From positions 107,257 to 171,256 of the forward strand of contig NZ_RHLN01000161.1 of assembly GCF_004121075.1 (NCBI RefSeq): 64,000 bases of DNA, given 5' to 3'. Both the position numbers and the translations under genes were made by a program. Origin of the DNA: Lutibacter sp. HS1-25. GTDB lineage: Bacteria > Bacteroidota > Bacteroidia > Flavobacteriales > Flavobacteriaceae. The notes beneath the pieces were generated by a model. That model did no database searches. It saw only the letters and a list, made by a program, of their open reading frames with translations, and was not told where the DNA came from. How positions within the stretch are numbered: the stretch's first letter is position 1; each line of letters begins with the position of its first letter. This document shows, piece after piece, positions 29,624-38,776 of the stretch.

Positions 29624-29974
29624 TTATTCTGCGTGCATCCAATCTTTTTTCGCTAACAACTGCTCTTCAGTTTCTACGTGATCTTCATCAGGAACACAAC
29701 AATCAACTGGACAAACAGAAGCACATTGTGGCTCATCATGGAAACCTTTACATTCTGTACATTTATCTGTTACGATAAAATAAAACTCGTCTGATTTAGC
29801 TTCGTTCATTTCATCAGCATCAGCAGTTCCACCGCTTGGTAAAGAAATATCTCCGCTTAAAGCAGTTCCATCTGCATACGCCCACTCACTATCTGGTTCG
29901 TAAATTGCATTATTTGGACATTCTGAAATACATGCATCACAATTAATACACTCATCTGTTATTTTAATAGCCAT
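29624..29974 (-). CDS. 2[4Fe-4S] ferredoxin, Alvin type
   Basis: 116 residues. First cluster motif CxxCxxCxxxC is Cys9, 12, 15, 19; the second is Cys72, Cys75, Cys84 and Cys88, with the extended loop (KGFHDEPQ) typical of Alvin-type ferredoxins, plus a final Cys92-93. An acidic insert of about 35 residues separates the motifs. Low-potential electron carrier; it lies divergently beside the 2-oxoacid:ferredoxin oxidoreductase genes and upstream of the complex I operon, so it probably shuttles electrons between them. Confidence 0.93.
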   Translation of the reverse strand: MAIKITDECINCDACISECPNNAIYEPDSEWAYADGTALSGDISLPSGGTADADEMNEAKSDEFYFIVTDKCTECKGFHDEPQCASVCPVDCCVPDEDHVETEEQLLAKKDWMHAE

Positions 29975-30004
29975 ATTTATATTTTTTATTTTTAATAATC
30001 ACCA

Positions 30005-30032
30005 CAAATTTATAAATTTTTATCTTATCAAA
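30005..30032 (-). promoter_or_regulatory. Promoter for the ferredoxin gene
   Basis: On the minus strand TTTG (30032-30029) and TAAATTTG (30012-30005) lie 16 bases apart, close to the flavobacterial consensus, about 30 bases before the start codon. Confidence 0.45.
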
Positions 30033-30141
30033 TGTGACAAAAGTCAACTATACCCTAAAAAAAACCTTTAATTTTAATTAAATATTCAATAGATAAAAAA
30101 ATTTACATAAATTTAAATAAAATTTTTAACTAAAATTCATT

Positions 30142-31998
30142 ATGATTTCAGATAAATTAAAATTACAGCCAGAAGTTCTTGAAGCCGTCGTAATTCGGTT
30201 TGTTGGAGACTCTGGAGACGGTATGCAGCTTACAGGAACGCAATTTTCTGATACTTCTGCAATGTTTGGAAATGATATTGCAACATTCCCAAATTACCCT
30301 TCCGAAATTAGGGCACCACAAGGAAGCTTATATGGTGTTTCTGGATTTCAGGTTCATATTGGTAGCATTGAAGTAAGCACACCTGGTGATAATTTAGATT
30401 TATTAGTTGCAATGAATCCTGCTGGTTTAAAAACAAACTTATATGCTGTAAAACCAGGTCATACAATTATTGTTGATACAGATGCTTTTTCAAAAAAAAA
30501 TTTAGAAAAGGCACAATACACTTCAAACCCGCTTGAAGATGGTAGTTTAGAAAACTATAGAATTATTCAGGTAGATATGACTTCTTTAACCAAAGAAGCG
30601 TTAAAAGATGTTGAAGGTTTGGATAATAAATCCATTGCCAGAAGTAAAAATATGTTTGCTTTAGGAATGGTTTATTGGATGTATGGTCGCTCTAAAGATT
30701 ATACTATTGATTTTTTCAATAAAAAATTCAAAAATAAACCATCTGTAATTGAAGCAAATACCAAAGTATTAAATGCCGGTTATTTCTTTGCAGAAACTTT
30801 AGAATTAATTCCCAATGCTTATACAATTTCTCCTGCAAAAATGGAATCAGGAACCTATAGAATTATTATGGGAAATACAGCAACAGCTTGGGGATTTTTA
30901 GCTGCAGCAGAAAAAGCTGGTTTGGAATTATTTTTAGGTTCCTACCCTATTACTCCGGCTACTGATATTTTACATGAATTGGTAAAACACAAACATTTTG
31001 GCGTAAAAGCTTTTCAGGCCGAAGATGAAATTGCCGGAATTGCTTCTGCTATTGGAGCTTCATTTGCTGGAGATTTGGCAATTACCACAACTTCAGGCCC
31101 AGGATTGGCTTTAAAAGGCGAAGCTTTAGGTTTGGCTATGATTATGGAATTACCGTTGGTTGTTGTAAATGTGCAACGTGGTGGTCCATCAACAGGTTTA
31201 CCAACAAAAACTGAACAATCTGATTTGTTACAGGCAATGTATGGTCGAAATGGTGAAAGTCCAGTAATCGTTATTGCTGCAAGCACACCTGCAAACTGCT
31301 TTAATTTTGCTTTTGAAGCTTCAAGGTTGGCATTAGAACATATGACACCTGTTATTTTATTAACCGATGGTTATATTGCAAACGGATCTGCACCTTGGAA
31401 AATAAAAAGCGTAAACGATTTACCTGAAATAAAAACCAAACTTATTAAAAATCCTATTGAAAATTGGTATCCATATACACGAAATGAAGAAACTTTAGCT
31501 CGCAATTGGGCTATTCCTGGTATGGCTGGTTTTGAACATAGAATTGGCGGTTTAGAAAAAGATAGCATTACTGGTGAAGTTTCTCAAGCTCCCGAAAATC
31601 ATGAAAAAATGACTAGAATTAGAGCTGAGAAAATTAAACGAGTTCAAAATAACATTCCGAGTATTAAAACAGAATTTGCCCAAAGTGGCGATTTATTGGT
31701 AATTGGCTGGGGAGGAACTTATGGCTCTTTACATTCAGCAGTAAAACAAATTAATGACGAAGGTTATAAAAATATTGGGTTTGCACATTTCAACTACATC
31801 AATCCACTTCCAAAAAATACAGAAGATATATTAAAAAAATTCAAAAAAATTATTGTCTGCGAATTAAACGACGGACAATTTGCTAAAATTCTAAGAATTA
31901 ATTTTGAAGGCTATCAATTTTTACAAAAAAATAAGATTCAGGGATTGCCTTTTGGAAACAACGAACTTATAGAAGAATTTAAAAAACTAGTAGACTAA
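30142..31998 (+). CDS. korA: 2-oxoacid:ferredoxin oxidoreductase, alpha subunit with fused gamma domain
   Basis: 618 residues. The N-terminal ~190 residues are the gamma domain (RFVGDSGDGMQLTGTQFSD, NYPSEIRAPQGS); the rest is the alpha domain with GSYPITPATDILHEL, FQAEDEIAGIASAIGA and TTTSGPGLALK. Together with the next gene it would form an alpha2beta2 enzyme that oxidises a 2-oxoacid, most likely 2-oxoglutarate, to the acyl-CoA with reduction of ferredoxin. Substrate choice is inferred from resemblance to Bacteroidota KorAB. Three bases separate it from korB. Confidence 0.9.
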   Translation: MISDKLKLQPEVLEAVVIRFVGDSGDGMQLTGTQFSDTSAMFGNDIATFPNYPSEIRAPQGSLYGVSGFQVHIGSIEVSTPGDNLDLLVAMNPAGLKTNLYAVKPGHTIIVDTDAFSKKNLEKAQYTSNPLEDGSLENYRIIQVDMTSLTKEALKDVEGLDNKSIARSKNMFALGMVYWMYGRSKDYTIDFFNKKFKNKPSVIEANTKVLNAGYFFAETLELIPNAYTISPAKMESGTYRIIMGNTATAWGFLAAAEKAGLELFLGSYPITPATDILHELVKHKHFGVKAFQAEDEIAGIASAIGASFAGDLAITTTSGPGLALKGEALGLAMIMELPLVVVNVQRGGPSTGLPTKTEQSDLLQAMYGRNGESPVIVIAASTPANCFNFAFEASRLALEHMTPVILLTDGYIANGSAPWKIKSVNDLPEIKTKLIKNPIENWYPYTRNEETLARNWAIPGMAGFEHRIGGLEKDSITGEVSQAPENHEKMTRIRAEKIKRVQNNIPSIKTEFAQSGDLLVIGWGGTYGSLHSAVKQINDEGYKNIGFAHFNYINPLPKNTEDILKKFKKIIVCELNDGQFAKILRINFEGYQFLQKNKIQGLPFGNNELIEEFKKLVD

Positions 31999-32001
31999 AT
32001 T

Positions 32002-33015
32002 ATGGAAGCAACTACAGAACAAAAATATACCTTTAAAGATTTTGCAAGCGATCAAGAAGTGCGTTGGTGCCCTGGTTGTGATGATTACGTAATTTTACGT
32101 TCTATGCAAAAAGCACTCCCAGAAATGGGCGTAAAAAAAGAAGATGTGGTATTTATTTCAGGAATTGGATGCTCTTCTCGCTTTCCATATTATATGAATA
32201 CTTATGGTATGCATACCATTCATGGTAGAGCTCCAGGAATTGCTTCGGGTGTAAAATTGGCAAATCCAAATTTAAGTGTTTGGGTTATGACCGGTGATGG
32301 AGATGCTATGGCTATTGGTGGTAATCATTTTATCCATGTATTGCGAAGAAATATTGATCTAAACATTGTACTTTTTAATAATGAAATATACGGATTAACC
32401 AAAGGGCAATTCTCCCCAACCTCATTGGTTGGTCAAAAAACAAAATCATCTCCTTACGGAAATACACAACCTCCTTTTTCACCTGGTGAACTAGCTCTTG
32501 GAGCTGGCGCACGTTTTTTTGGCAGAATTGCAGGAAACGTTCCAAAAGACATTACACAAATGATGATTGATGCTCATAAATTTAAAGGCACATCACTTAT
32601 TGAAGTTTTACAAAACTGCGTTATTTTTAATGATGGTTGTTTTAATGATATTACAGATAAAAATGTAAAAGAAGACAAACAAATATTTTTAGAGCACGGA
32701 AAACCAATGATTTTTGGAAAAAACAGAGACAAAGGACTGGTACTTAATAAATTGAAATTAGAAGTTGTTACCATTGGTGAAAACGGTATAACGCAAGAAG
32801 ATTTATTGGTTCATGATGCCAAAGAAAAAGATCCAACTTTACATCAAATGTTAGTGAGATTGCAATACCCTGTTGCTACTGGAATTATACGAAGTTTTGA
32901 AGATGTTACTTTAGAAGAACGAGAAGACGCTCTTACAAAACAAGTAAAAGCAAATTCAAAATTTAAAAAAGCCGACGATTTATTTTTCTCAGGAGAAACT
33001 TATACAGTTAAGTAA
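32002..33015 (+). CDS. korB: 2-oxoacid:ferredoxin oxidoreductase, beta subunit
   Basis: 337 residues. Thiamine diphosphate site GDGDAMAIGGNH with NNEIYGLTKGQ, and cysteines of CPGC (near 23-26) plus IGCSSR that bind the [4Fe-4S] cluster. It completes the enzyme with korA. About 145 bp separate it from nuoA, and the intervening promoter suggests the complex I operon is transcribed independently. Confidence 0.92.
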   Translation: MEATTEQKYTFKDFASDQEVRWCPGCDDYVILRSMQKALPEMGVKKEDVVFISGIGCSSRFPYYMNTYGMHTIHGRAPGIASGVKLANPNLSVWVMTGDGDAMAIGGNHFIHVLRRNIDLNIVLFNNEIYGLTKGQFSPTSLVGQKTKSSPYGNTQPPFSPGELALGAGARFFGRIAGNVPKDITQMMIDAHKFKGTSLIEVLQNCVIFNDGCFNDITDKNVKEDKQIFLEHGKPMIFGKNRDKGLVLNKLKLEVVTIGENGITQEDLLVHDAKEKDPTLHQMLVRLQYPVATGIIRSFEDVTLEEREDALTKQVKANSKFKKADDLFFSGETYTVK

Positions 33016-33128
33016 CAATAATTACAGAAAAACACTGATTTTCAGAAATATTTAATCAAAAAAAAACGTTAATTTTGATTAAAGAATGACAAAAATCATT
33101 TTTATTCTAAATAATTCAATTAATCTAC

Positions 33129-33136
33129 TATTTTTG
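33129..33136 (+). promoter_or_regulatory. Promoter -7 box for the nuo operon
   Basis: TATTTTTG matches TAnnTTTG 25 bases before nuoA. A clear -33 TTTG is not seen at the right distance. Confidence 0.5.
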
Positions 33137-33161
33137 TAGACTAATAAAAAAAGCGTATAAA

Positions 33162-33512
33162 ATGGGTTCAGAAGCCATCATTGTATTTCTACTTGCCGGT
33201 ATTGTTTTAGTGGCAGGTGCCAATTTTTTATCAAACTTAATTTCACCAAAATCAGACAACTCACAAAAAAGAGAACCTTATGAAAGTGGTATGACAACTA
33301 TTGGCCCAACTTGGGTTCAATTTAAAGTTGGGTATTATTTATTTGCCATTTTATTTTTAATTTTTGATGTTGAAGTTGCATTTTTAATTCCTTGGGCAGT
33401 TGTTTTTAAGGATGTTGGAAGCGTTGCACTGGTTGAAATTATCATCTTTTTAGTAATTCTAGGATTAGGTTTGTTATACGCTTGGAAAAAAGGAGCATTA
33501 AAATGGGAGTAG
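33162..33512 (+). CDS. nuoA: Complex I subunit A
   Basis: 116 residues, three membrane spans. Contains YESGM in the first loop and [12 protein letters not shown] in the second span, the family signature. First gene of the 11-subunit nuo operon; its end overlaps nuoB by ten bases. Confidence 0.95.
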   Translation: MGSEAIIVFLLAGIVLVAGANFLSNLISPKSDNSQKREPYESGMTTIGPTWVQFKVGYYLFAILFLIFDVEVAFLIPWAVVFKDVGSVALVEIIIFLVILGLGLLYAWKKGALKWE

Positions 33513-34099
33513 ATAAAAAACGATTTATAACTGAACTGGAACCTAATTTTAAAGTTCCTGAAGTACCAGCCGATTTTCCGGGAAAAGTAATCCCAGCAGG
33601 AAATGGCGCCAACGTAATTGTAACATCATTAGATCAAATTATCAATTGGGGTCGATCAAACTCACTTTGGTCACTTTATTTTGGTACCAGTTGCTGTGCT
33701 ATTGAAATGATGCAAACTGGGGCGGCACGCCACGATTATTCAAGATTTGGTTTTGAGGTTGCAAGACCTTCGCCAAGACAAGCCGATTTAATTATTATTG
33801 CCGGAACCATTGTAAATAAAATGGCACCCGTTTTACGTCGTTTATACGACCAAATGGCAGAACCAAAATATGTAATAGCTATGGGAGCTTGCGCTATTTC
33901 TGGAGGACCTTTTTTTTATAATACATATTCAGTTGTAAAAGGTGCAGACCATGTAATTCCGGTAGATGTTTATGTACCTGGTTGCCCACCACGTCCGGAA
34001 GCCTTACTAGAAGGTATGTTAATGCTTCAAGATAAAATTAGAACCGAAAACATGAAACACAAAGTCAATCCTATTGATGGATTTGATGAAGGTAAATAA
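33503..34099 (+). CDS. nuoB: Complex I subunit B (N2 cluster)
   Basis: 198 residues from the ATG that overlaps the nuoA end; a longer frame would begin seven codons earlier. The N2 [4Fe-4S] cluster ligands lie in [19 protein letters not shown] and VPGCPPRPE. It passes electrons to quinone at the interface with NuoD and NuoH. Confidence 0.96.
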   Translation: MGVDKKRFITELEPNFKVPEVPADFPGKVIPAGNGANVIVTSLDQIINWGRSNSLWSLYFGTSCCAIEMMQTGAARHDYSRFGFEVARPSPRQADLIIIAGTIVNKMAPVLRRLYDQMAEPKYVIAMGACAISGGPFFYNTYSVVKGADHVIPVDVYVPGCPPRPEALLEGMLMLQDKIRTENMKHKVNPIDGFDEGK

Positions 34100-34107
34100 C
34101 CAAATTT

Positions 34108-34569
34108 ATGACCAACGAAGCATTACAAAACTTAATAAGTAGCTGGATTCCCGAATTGGAATTTACTGAAGAAGGTTCGCAGTTCTTAAATATTACCGTA
34201 AAACCGCAACAATTACACCAATTATTGTCTCAACTAAAAAGCAATATCGAAACTCAATTCGATTATTTATTTTGTTTAAGTGGTGTAGATTATGAAAAAT
34301 CTCTTGGAGTTGTTTATCATTTAGAATCTACAACGCACAGACATATTTTAGTTGTAAAAGTCGAAACTGAAGATCGAGAAAATCCAACATTTGATTCTGT
34401 TTGCGATATTTGGAAAACTGCAGAATTTCATGAACGCGAAGTGTTTGATTTCTTCGGAATAAAATTCAATAATCACCCTAATTTAAAACGCCTATTTCTA
34501 ACTGATGAGTGGGTAGGATTTCCACTAAGAAAAGATTATGTAGATGAAATTAATATGGTTATTAAGTAA
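34108..34569 (+). CDS. nuoC: Complex I subunit C
   Basis: 153 residues, peripheral-arm subunit, with the family block FHEREVFDFFGIKFNNHPNLKRLFLTDEWVGFPLRKDY at its end (given here as landmark positions ~113-147). Separate from nuoD, unlike the fused nuoCD of enterobacteria. Two bases separate it from nuoD. Confidence 0.95.
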   Translation: MTNEALQNLISSWIPELEFTEEGSQFLNITVKPQQLHQLLSQLKSNIETQFDYLFCLSGVDYEKSLGVVYHLESTTHRHILVVKVETEDRENPTFDSVCDIWKTAEFHEREVFDFFGIKFNNHPNLKRLFLTDEWVGFPLRKDYVDEINMVIK

Positions 34570-34571
34570 TT

Positions 34572-35693
34572 ATGGATACAACTATTAAAAATAGCAATCT
34601 AAAATCAGAAGAGTATTTCATTAATATGGGACCTCAACACCCTGCAACACATGGTGTTTTACGTTTGTTGTTAACCATTGATGGTGAAATTATTAAAAAA
34701 GTTGAACCTGATTTAGGCTATATTCATCGTTCTATCGAAAAAATGTGTGAACGAGACAGCTATCAACAAATTGTTCATTTAACAGATCGAATGGATTATT
34801 TGTCGTCTCATATTAACAATGAAGCAGTTTGTTTAACTGTTGAAAATGCCCTTCAAATAGAAGTCCCTGAACGTGTAAAAGTAATTAGAACCATTATTGG
34901 CGAATTGACCAGAATTGCTTCACATTGTTTATGGTGGGGTGTAATGGGAATGGATGTAGGCGCATTAACAACTTATTTTTACGGTTTTAGAGACCGCGAA
35001 ATGATCAACGATATTTTTGAAGAAACTTGTGGTGCTCGACTAACTATGAACTACAATCTTCCTGGAGGTTTGATGTTCGATATTCACCCTAATTTTGTAA
35101 AGCGTACCAAAGATTTTATAGCACATTTCAAAACAAAATTATCAGAATATGACACTTTGCTAACTGGCAATATCATTTTTCAAAAACGTATGAAAGGTGT
35201 CGGAATTTTAACAAAAGAAGATGCCATTTCTTATGGCGCTTCTGGACCTGTTGGACGTGGTTCTGGCTATTCTTGTGATGTTAGAAAATACCATCCGTAT
35301 AGTGCTTTAGATAAAGTAACATTCAATGAATCTTTAAAAACCGACGGTGATAGTTTTGCACGTTATCAAGTTCGAATTCAGGAAATGTGGGAATCTATGG
35401 CAATTATTGAGCAACTAATTGATAATATTCCTGAAGGTGATTATCAAACCGCAACAAATGCTGTGATAAAATTACCAAAAGGAGAATTTTATCAAAAAGT
35501 TGAAACGGCTCGTGGCGAATTAGGTGTGTACATTGTAAGCACAGGAACTAAAAATCCTTATCGCTTAAAATTTCGCTCACCAGGTTTTTCAAATTTATCC
35601 CTGCTAAATCATATAGCTGTTGGAGGTAAAATTGGAGATTTGGTAGCAACAATGGCAACCTTAGACCTTGTAATTCCAGATATAGACAGATAA
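34572..35693 (+). CDS. nuoD: Complex I subunit D (49-kDa type)
   Basis: 373 residues. Conserved GPQHPATHGVLR near the N-terminus carries the quinone-site histidine; RSIEKMCE, MDYLSSHINNEA and the C-terminal DLVIPDIDR are family-typical. After it comes an 85-bp gap with no gene, where nuoE, nuoF and nuoG stand in the 14-subunit operon. Confidence 0.96.
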   Translation: MDTTIKNSNLKSEEYFINMGPQHPATHGVLRLLLTIDGEIIKKVEPDLGYIHRSIEKMCERDSYQQIVHLTDRMDYLSSHINNEAVCLTVENALQIEVPERVKVIRTIIGELTRIASHCLWWGVMGMDVGALTTYFYGFRDREMINDIFEETCGARLTMNYNLPGGLMFDIHPNFVKRTKDFIAHFKTKLSEYDTLLTGNIIFQKRMKGVGILTKEDAISYGASGPVGRGSGYSCDVRKYHPYSALDKVTFNESLKTDGDSFARYQVRIQEMWESMAIIEQLIDNIPEGDYQTATNAVIKLPKGEFYQKVETARGELGVYIVSTGTKNPYRLKFRSPGFSNLSLLNHIAVGGKIGDLVATMATLDLVIPDIDR

Positions 35694-35777
35694 TGGGTAA
35701 TGAATACTGAAGCGTTAATCATGAAAAATGTCTATTTTTTTAATCAATAGCAATCAACAGACATCAAACAAAAATAA

Positions 35778-36842
35778 ATGAACATATCATTAAATATCAC
35801 AAAAACCTTTACTGAATTGCTTTCAGGATTTTTACCAGAAAGCACTGCCAATATTGGAGCAATGGTAATAATTGCCTTAATCTATTTAGCCATTTTTTCT
35901 GTAGCTGGTTTGTTTTTGGTTTTGATAGAACGAAAAGTAGCTGCTTGGTTTCAATTAAGACTTGGACCAAATCGAGTTGGACCTTGGGGTTTATTACAAA
36001 CCATGGCCGATGCTTTAAAACTGGTTTCAAAAGAATTAACAGGTACCGTAAAAGCTGATAAATTTTTATACAATTTAGCACCATATTTCGTCATCGTTTC
36101 TTCATTAATGGCACTTTCCGTTTTTCCATTCACACAAAATTTTCAAGCATTTGACATTAATATCGGACTTTTCTTTTTAATTGCTATTTCATCAATAGGT
36201 GTAATTGGAATTTTACTAGGTGGTTGGGCAAGTAATAACAAATTTGCTTTGATTGGTGCAATGCGAAGCGGTGTACAAACCATTAGTTATGAAATATCTG
36301 TTGGTCTTTCGTTGTTAACTATGGTTTTAATTACTGGTTCTTTACAATTATCTGAAATAGTTGAAGTTCAAAAAAATGGCTGGTTAATTGTTCAGGGACA
36401 TATCCCTGCAATTTTTGCGTTTATGATTTATATGATTGCCGGAACCGCTGAAACAAACCGCGCACCTTTTGATATGGTTGAAGCCGAAAGTGAATTGGGA
36501 GCTGGTTTTCATACAGAATATTCGGGTATGAAGTTCGCATATTTCTTTTTGGCTGAATTTATCAACATGTTTATTATTGCCGCAATTGCAGCCACCGTAT
36601 TTTTTGGCGGTTGGCTATCGCCTTTTGGCATAACAGACAGCATTCCGTGGTTGGGTGTTTTTTGGTTTTTAGCAAAAACAATGACCTTGGTATTTTTAAT
36701 GATGTGGTTTAGATGGACATTTCCAAGATTAAGAGTTGATCAGCTTTTAACTTTAGAATGGAAATATTTACTTCCACTAAACTTATTAAATATCATATTA
36801 ATGGCGCTAATTGTTTGGTTAAACCTAACAATACAATTTTAG
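35778..36842 (+). CDS. nuoH: Complex I subunit H
   Basis: 354 residues, eight or more membrane spans. ERKVAAWFQLRLGPNRVGPWG and the acidic loop ETNRAPFDMVEAESELGAGF line the quinone tunnel. It starts the membrane-arm half of the operon after the missing nuoEFG site. Confidence 0.96.
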   Translation: MNISLNITKTFTELLSGFLPESTANIGAMVIIALIYLAIFSVAGLFLVLIERKVAAWFQLRLGPNRVGPWGLLQTMADALKLVSKELTGTVKADKFLYNLAPYFVIVSSLMALSVFPFTQNFQAFDINIGLFFLIAISSIGVIGILLGGWASNNKFALIGAMRSGVQTISYEISVGLSLLTMVLITGSLQLSEIVEVQKNGWLIVQGHIPAIFAFMIYMIAGTAETNRAPFDMVEAESELGAGFHTEYSGMKFAYFFLAEFINMFIIAAIAATVFFGGWLSPFGITDSIPWLGVFWFLAKTMTLVFLMMWFRWTFPRLRVDQLLTLEWKYLLPLNLLNIILMALIVWLNLTIQF

Positions 36843-36847
36843 AAATT

Positions 36848-37324
36848 ATGAGTTATTTTGGAGATATATTTAAAGGAATAAAAACATTACTAACCGGTAT
36901 GAGTGTTACCGGAAAGTATTTTATGACCTCGCACAAAGGAGCTATTACACAACAATATCCAGACAACAGAGACACTTTAAAAATGTTTGATCGTTTTAGA
37001 GGTGAAGTAGTAATGCCGCATAATGAAATTAACGAACACCGTTGTACAGGTTGTCAAAAATGTGAATTGGCTTGTCCAAATGGTTCTATTGAAATTATTT
37101 GGGATCGACAAGTTGACCCTGAAACAGGGAAAAAGAAAAAAATGATTGACAAGCACATCTACCATTTAGGTATGTGTACTATGTGTGGTTTGTGTATTGA
37201 AGCCTGCCCTACCGATGCAATTTTATGGGCTCAAAACTATGAAAACTCTGTATATAACAGATCTGCATTAACTAAAGTTTTAAACCAACCAGGTTCTAAA
37301 TTAATGCCTGGTGTAGAAGATTAA
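36848..37324 (+). CDS. nuoI: Complex I subunit I, 2[4Fe-4S]
   Basis: 158 residues from the ATG at MSYFGDIFKG, just five bases after nuoH; a 30-codon extension of the frame overlaps nuoH and is discarded. Two cluster motifs: CTGCQKCELACP and CTMCGLCIEACP bind N6a and N6b. In an assembly lacking NuoEFG this is the outermost iron-sulphur subunit and the likely docking point for ferredoxin. Confidence 0.95.
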   Translation: MSYFGDIFKGIKTLLTGMSVTGKYFMTSHKGAITQQYPDNRDTLKMFDRFRGEVVMPHNEINEHRCTGCQKCELACPNGSIEIIWDRQVDPETGKKKKMIDKHIYHLGMCTMCGLCIEACPTDAILWAQNYENSVYNRSALTKVLNQPGSKLMPGVED

Positions 37325-37328
37325 AAAT

Positions 37329-37871
37329 ATGGAAAGATATATATTTTACATATTGGCACTGATTATAATTGTTTTTGCAATTGCATCAGTAACAAGCAAA
37401 AAAATGCTTCGATCTGTTATTTACCTGTTATTTACACTTTGTGGAATTGCAGGAATTTACTTTTTAATAGATTATAATTTCTTAGCAGCAATACAATTAA
37501 CGGTATATGCAGGCGGAATTATTGTATTAATTATATTCTCAGTTGTATTGATACATCATATCGAAATGGAACTAGAAGTCGCAAAAAAATCGAAACAAAT
37601 TTTAGTTGGTTTGGCTTGTTTAGTAGGTTTAGCTGTGTTTTTAACTACCATTTATTCACATCCTTTTAATGTTGTTGAAAATTCAGTTACAACAACTACT
37701 GAAGATATTGGATTTGGGTTGTTGAGTTACGAAACTGGCGGATTTATTTTACCTTTTGAAGTAATAAGTATTTTACTATTAGCTTCTATGATTGGGGCTA
37801 TTGTGATTGCAAAAGGTGGAAAAACAAATTTTGGCAACAAGGCAAAAGACAATAGTAATTTAAAAAATTAA
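37329..37871 (+). CDS. nuoJ: Complex I subunit J
   Basis: 180 residues, five membrane spans; FLAAIQLTVYAGGIIVLIIFSVVL covers the conserved third span with its pi-bulge, and the C-terminal span ends in LLASMIGAIVIAKGG. Four bases after nuoI. A 61-bp gap with loose ACTTC/AACTT repeats follows. Confidence 0.93.
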   Translation: MERYIFYILALIIIVFAIASVTSKKMLRSVIYLLFTLCGIAGIYFLIDYNFLAAIQLTVYAGGIIVLIIFSVVLIHHIEMELEVAKKSKQILVGLACLVGLAVFLTTIYSHPFNVVENSVTTTTEDIGFGLLSYETGGFILPFEVISILLLASMIGAIVIAKGGKTNFGNKAKDNSNLKN

Positions 37872-37932
37872 TTCCGAGTATGAAAAAACATGAACTTGCA
37901 ACTTCAAACTCAAAACTTAAAACTTCAGAAAA

Positions 37933-38250
37933 ATGATAGCCGGAATTAGCATATACGAAATTTTAACCGTTACCTCTATCCTGTTTTTTATTGGTGTTTA
38001 CGGTTTTATTACACGAAAAAACTTGATTTCAATTTTAATGTCTATTGAATTGATTTTGAATGCATCAGTTGTAAACTTTGTTGTTATAAATAAATATTTA
38101 TATCCAGAAATGTTACAGGGTGTTTTCTTCTCAATTTTTATTATTGCTGTGGCTGCTGCAGAAACTGCATTGGCGGTTTCAATAATAATTAATTTATATC
38201 GACAAATTGCTTCAGTAGAAGTTAAGGACACTGAAATTATGAAGTATTAA
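37933..38250 (+). CDS. nuoK: Complex I subunit K
   Basis: 105 residues, three spans, with conserved membrane glutamates in MSIELILNA and AAAETALAVS. Antiporter-like proton path subunit. It is followed by an inserted non-respiratory gene instead of nuoL. Confidence 0.94.
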   Translation: MIAGISIYEILTVTSILFFIGVYGFITRKNLISILMSIELILNASVVNFVVINKYLYPEMLQGVFFSIFIIAVAAAETALAVSIIINLYRQIASVEVKDTEIMKY

Positions 38251-38307
38251 TTTTGAAATAATTAAAGTTGGGGAAAATTTAAAGAACAATAGTTAGCATT
38301 TATTAAC

Positions 38308-38763
38308 CACAGAAAACACGAAGATTACACAAAGAACACTGAGCATGATAGAAAATGATATTGCAACAAAAATTATTGGTTGCGCCATTGATGTTCATAA
38401 GAATTTAGGTGCTGGCTTATTAGAAAGTGCATACCAAGAGTGTCTTTATTATAAACTTAAAAAAGAAGGTTTAAGGGTTGAAAAAGAAAAACCAATGCCA
38501 ATTATTTATGAAAATGTAAAATTAGAATGTGGCTACAGAATAGACTTACTTGTTGAAAATAAAGTTGTTATTGAATTAAAAAGTGTTGATTCATTGAATG
38601 ATGTTCATATGGCTCAAACACTAACATATATGAAATTAGGTAATTATAAATTGGGTTTGTTGATTAATTTCAACGTAATCTTATTAAAACAAGGCATAAA
38701 AAGAATTATAAATGGCACTCTGTAAACTCTGTGTTTAACTTTGTGAACTTTGTGGTAAAAAAT
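38308..38763. repeat. Imperfect inverted flanks around the GxxExxY gene
   Basis: About 37 bases before the gene (38308-38344, AACCACAGA... ACACAAAGAACACTGAG) resemble the reverse complement of about 39 bases after it (38725-38763), both built of ACCACA/ACACAGAG/CACAAAG blocks. The flanks coincide with the edges of the insert in the nuo operon. Confidence 0.5.
38345..38725 (+). CDS. GxxExxY protein, PD-(D/E)XK nuclease-like
   Basis: 126 residues. The naming motif G-L-L-E-S-A-Y is at 24-30, after IIGCAIDVHKNLGAG. A D-x9-E-x-K pattern (Asp67, Glu77, Lys79 in RIDLLVENKVVIELKS) is that of PD-(D/E)XK nucleases. Function is unknown; the family is scattered between unrelated genes in many phyla. Here it lies in the same direction inside the nuo operon between K and L, with inverted-repeat-like flanks, so it looks like an inserted unit and not a respiratory subunit. 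Confidence 0.9.
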   Translation: MIENDIATKIIGCAIDVHKNLGAGLLESAYQECLYYKLKKEGLRVEKEKPMPIIYENVKLECGYRIDLLVENKVVIELKSVDSLNDVHMAQTLTYMKLGNYKLGLLINFNVILLKQGIKRIINGTL

Positions 38764-38776
38764 TAAAACCAATACT

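Noticed and set aside
35694..35777. Remnants of nuoE, nuoF or nuoG
   Set aside because: The 84-base spacer has no similarity to these genes and is too short to hold recognisable fragments.
36758..36847. 30-codon extension of NuoI into nuoH
   Set aside because: The ATG five bases after nuoH gives the normal NuoI N-terminus; the extension is out-of-frame nuoH sequence.
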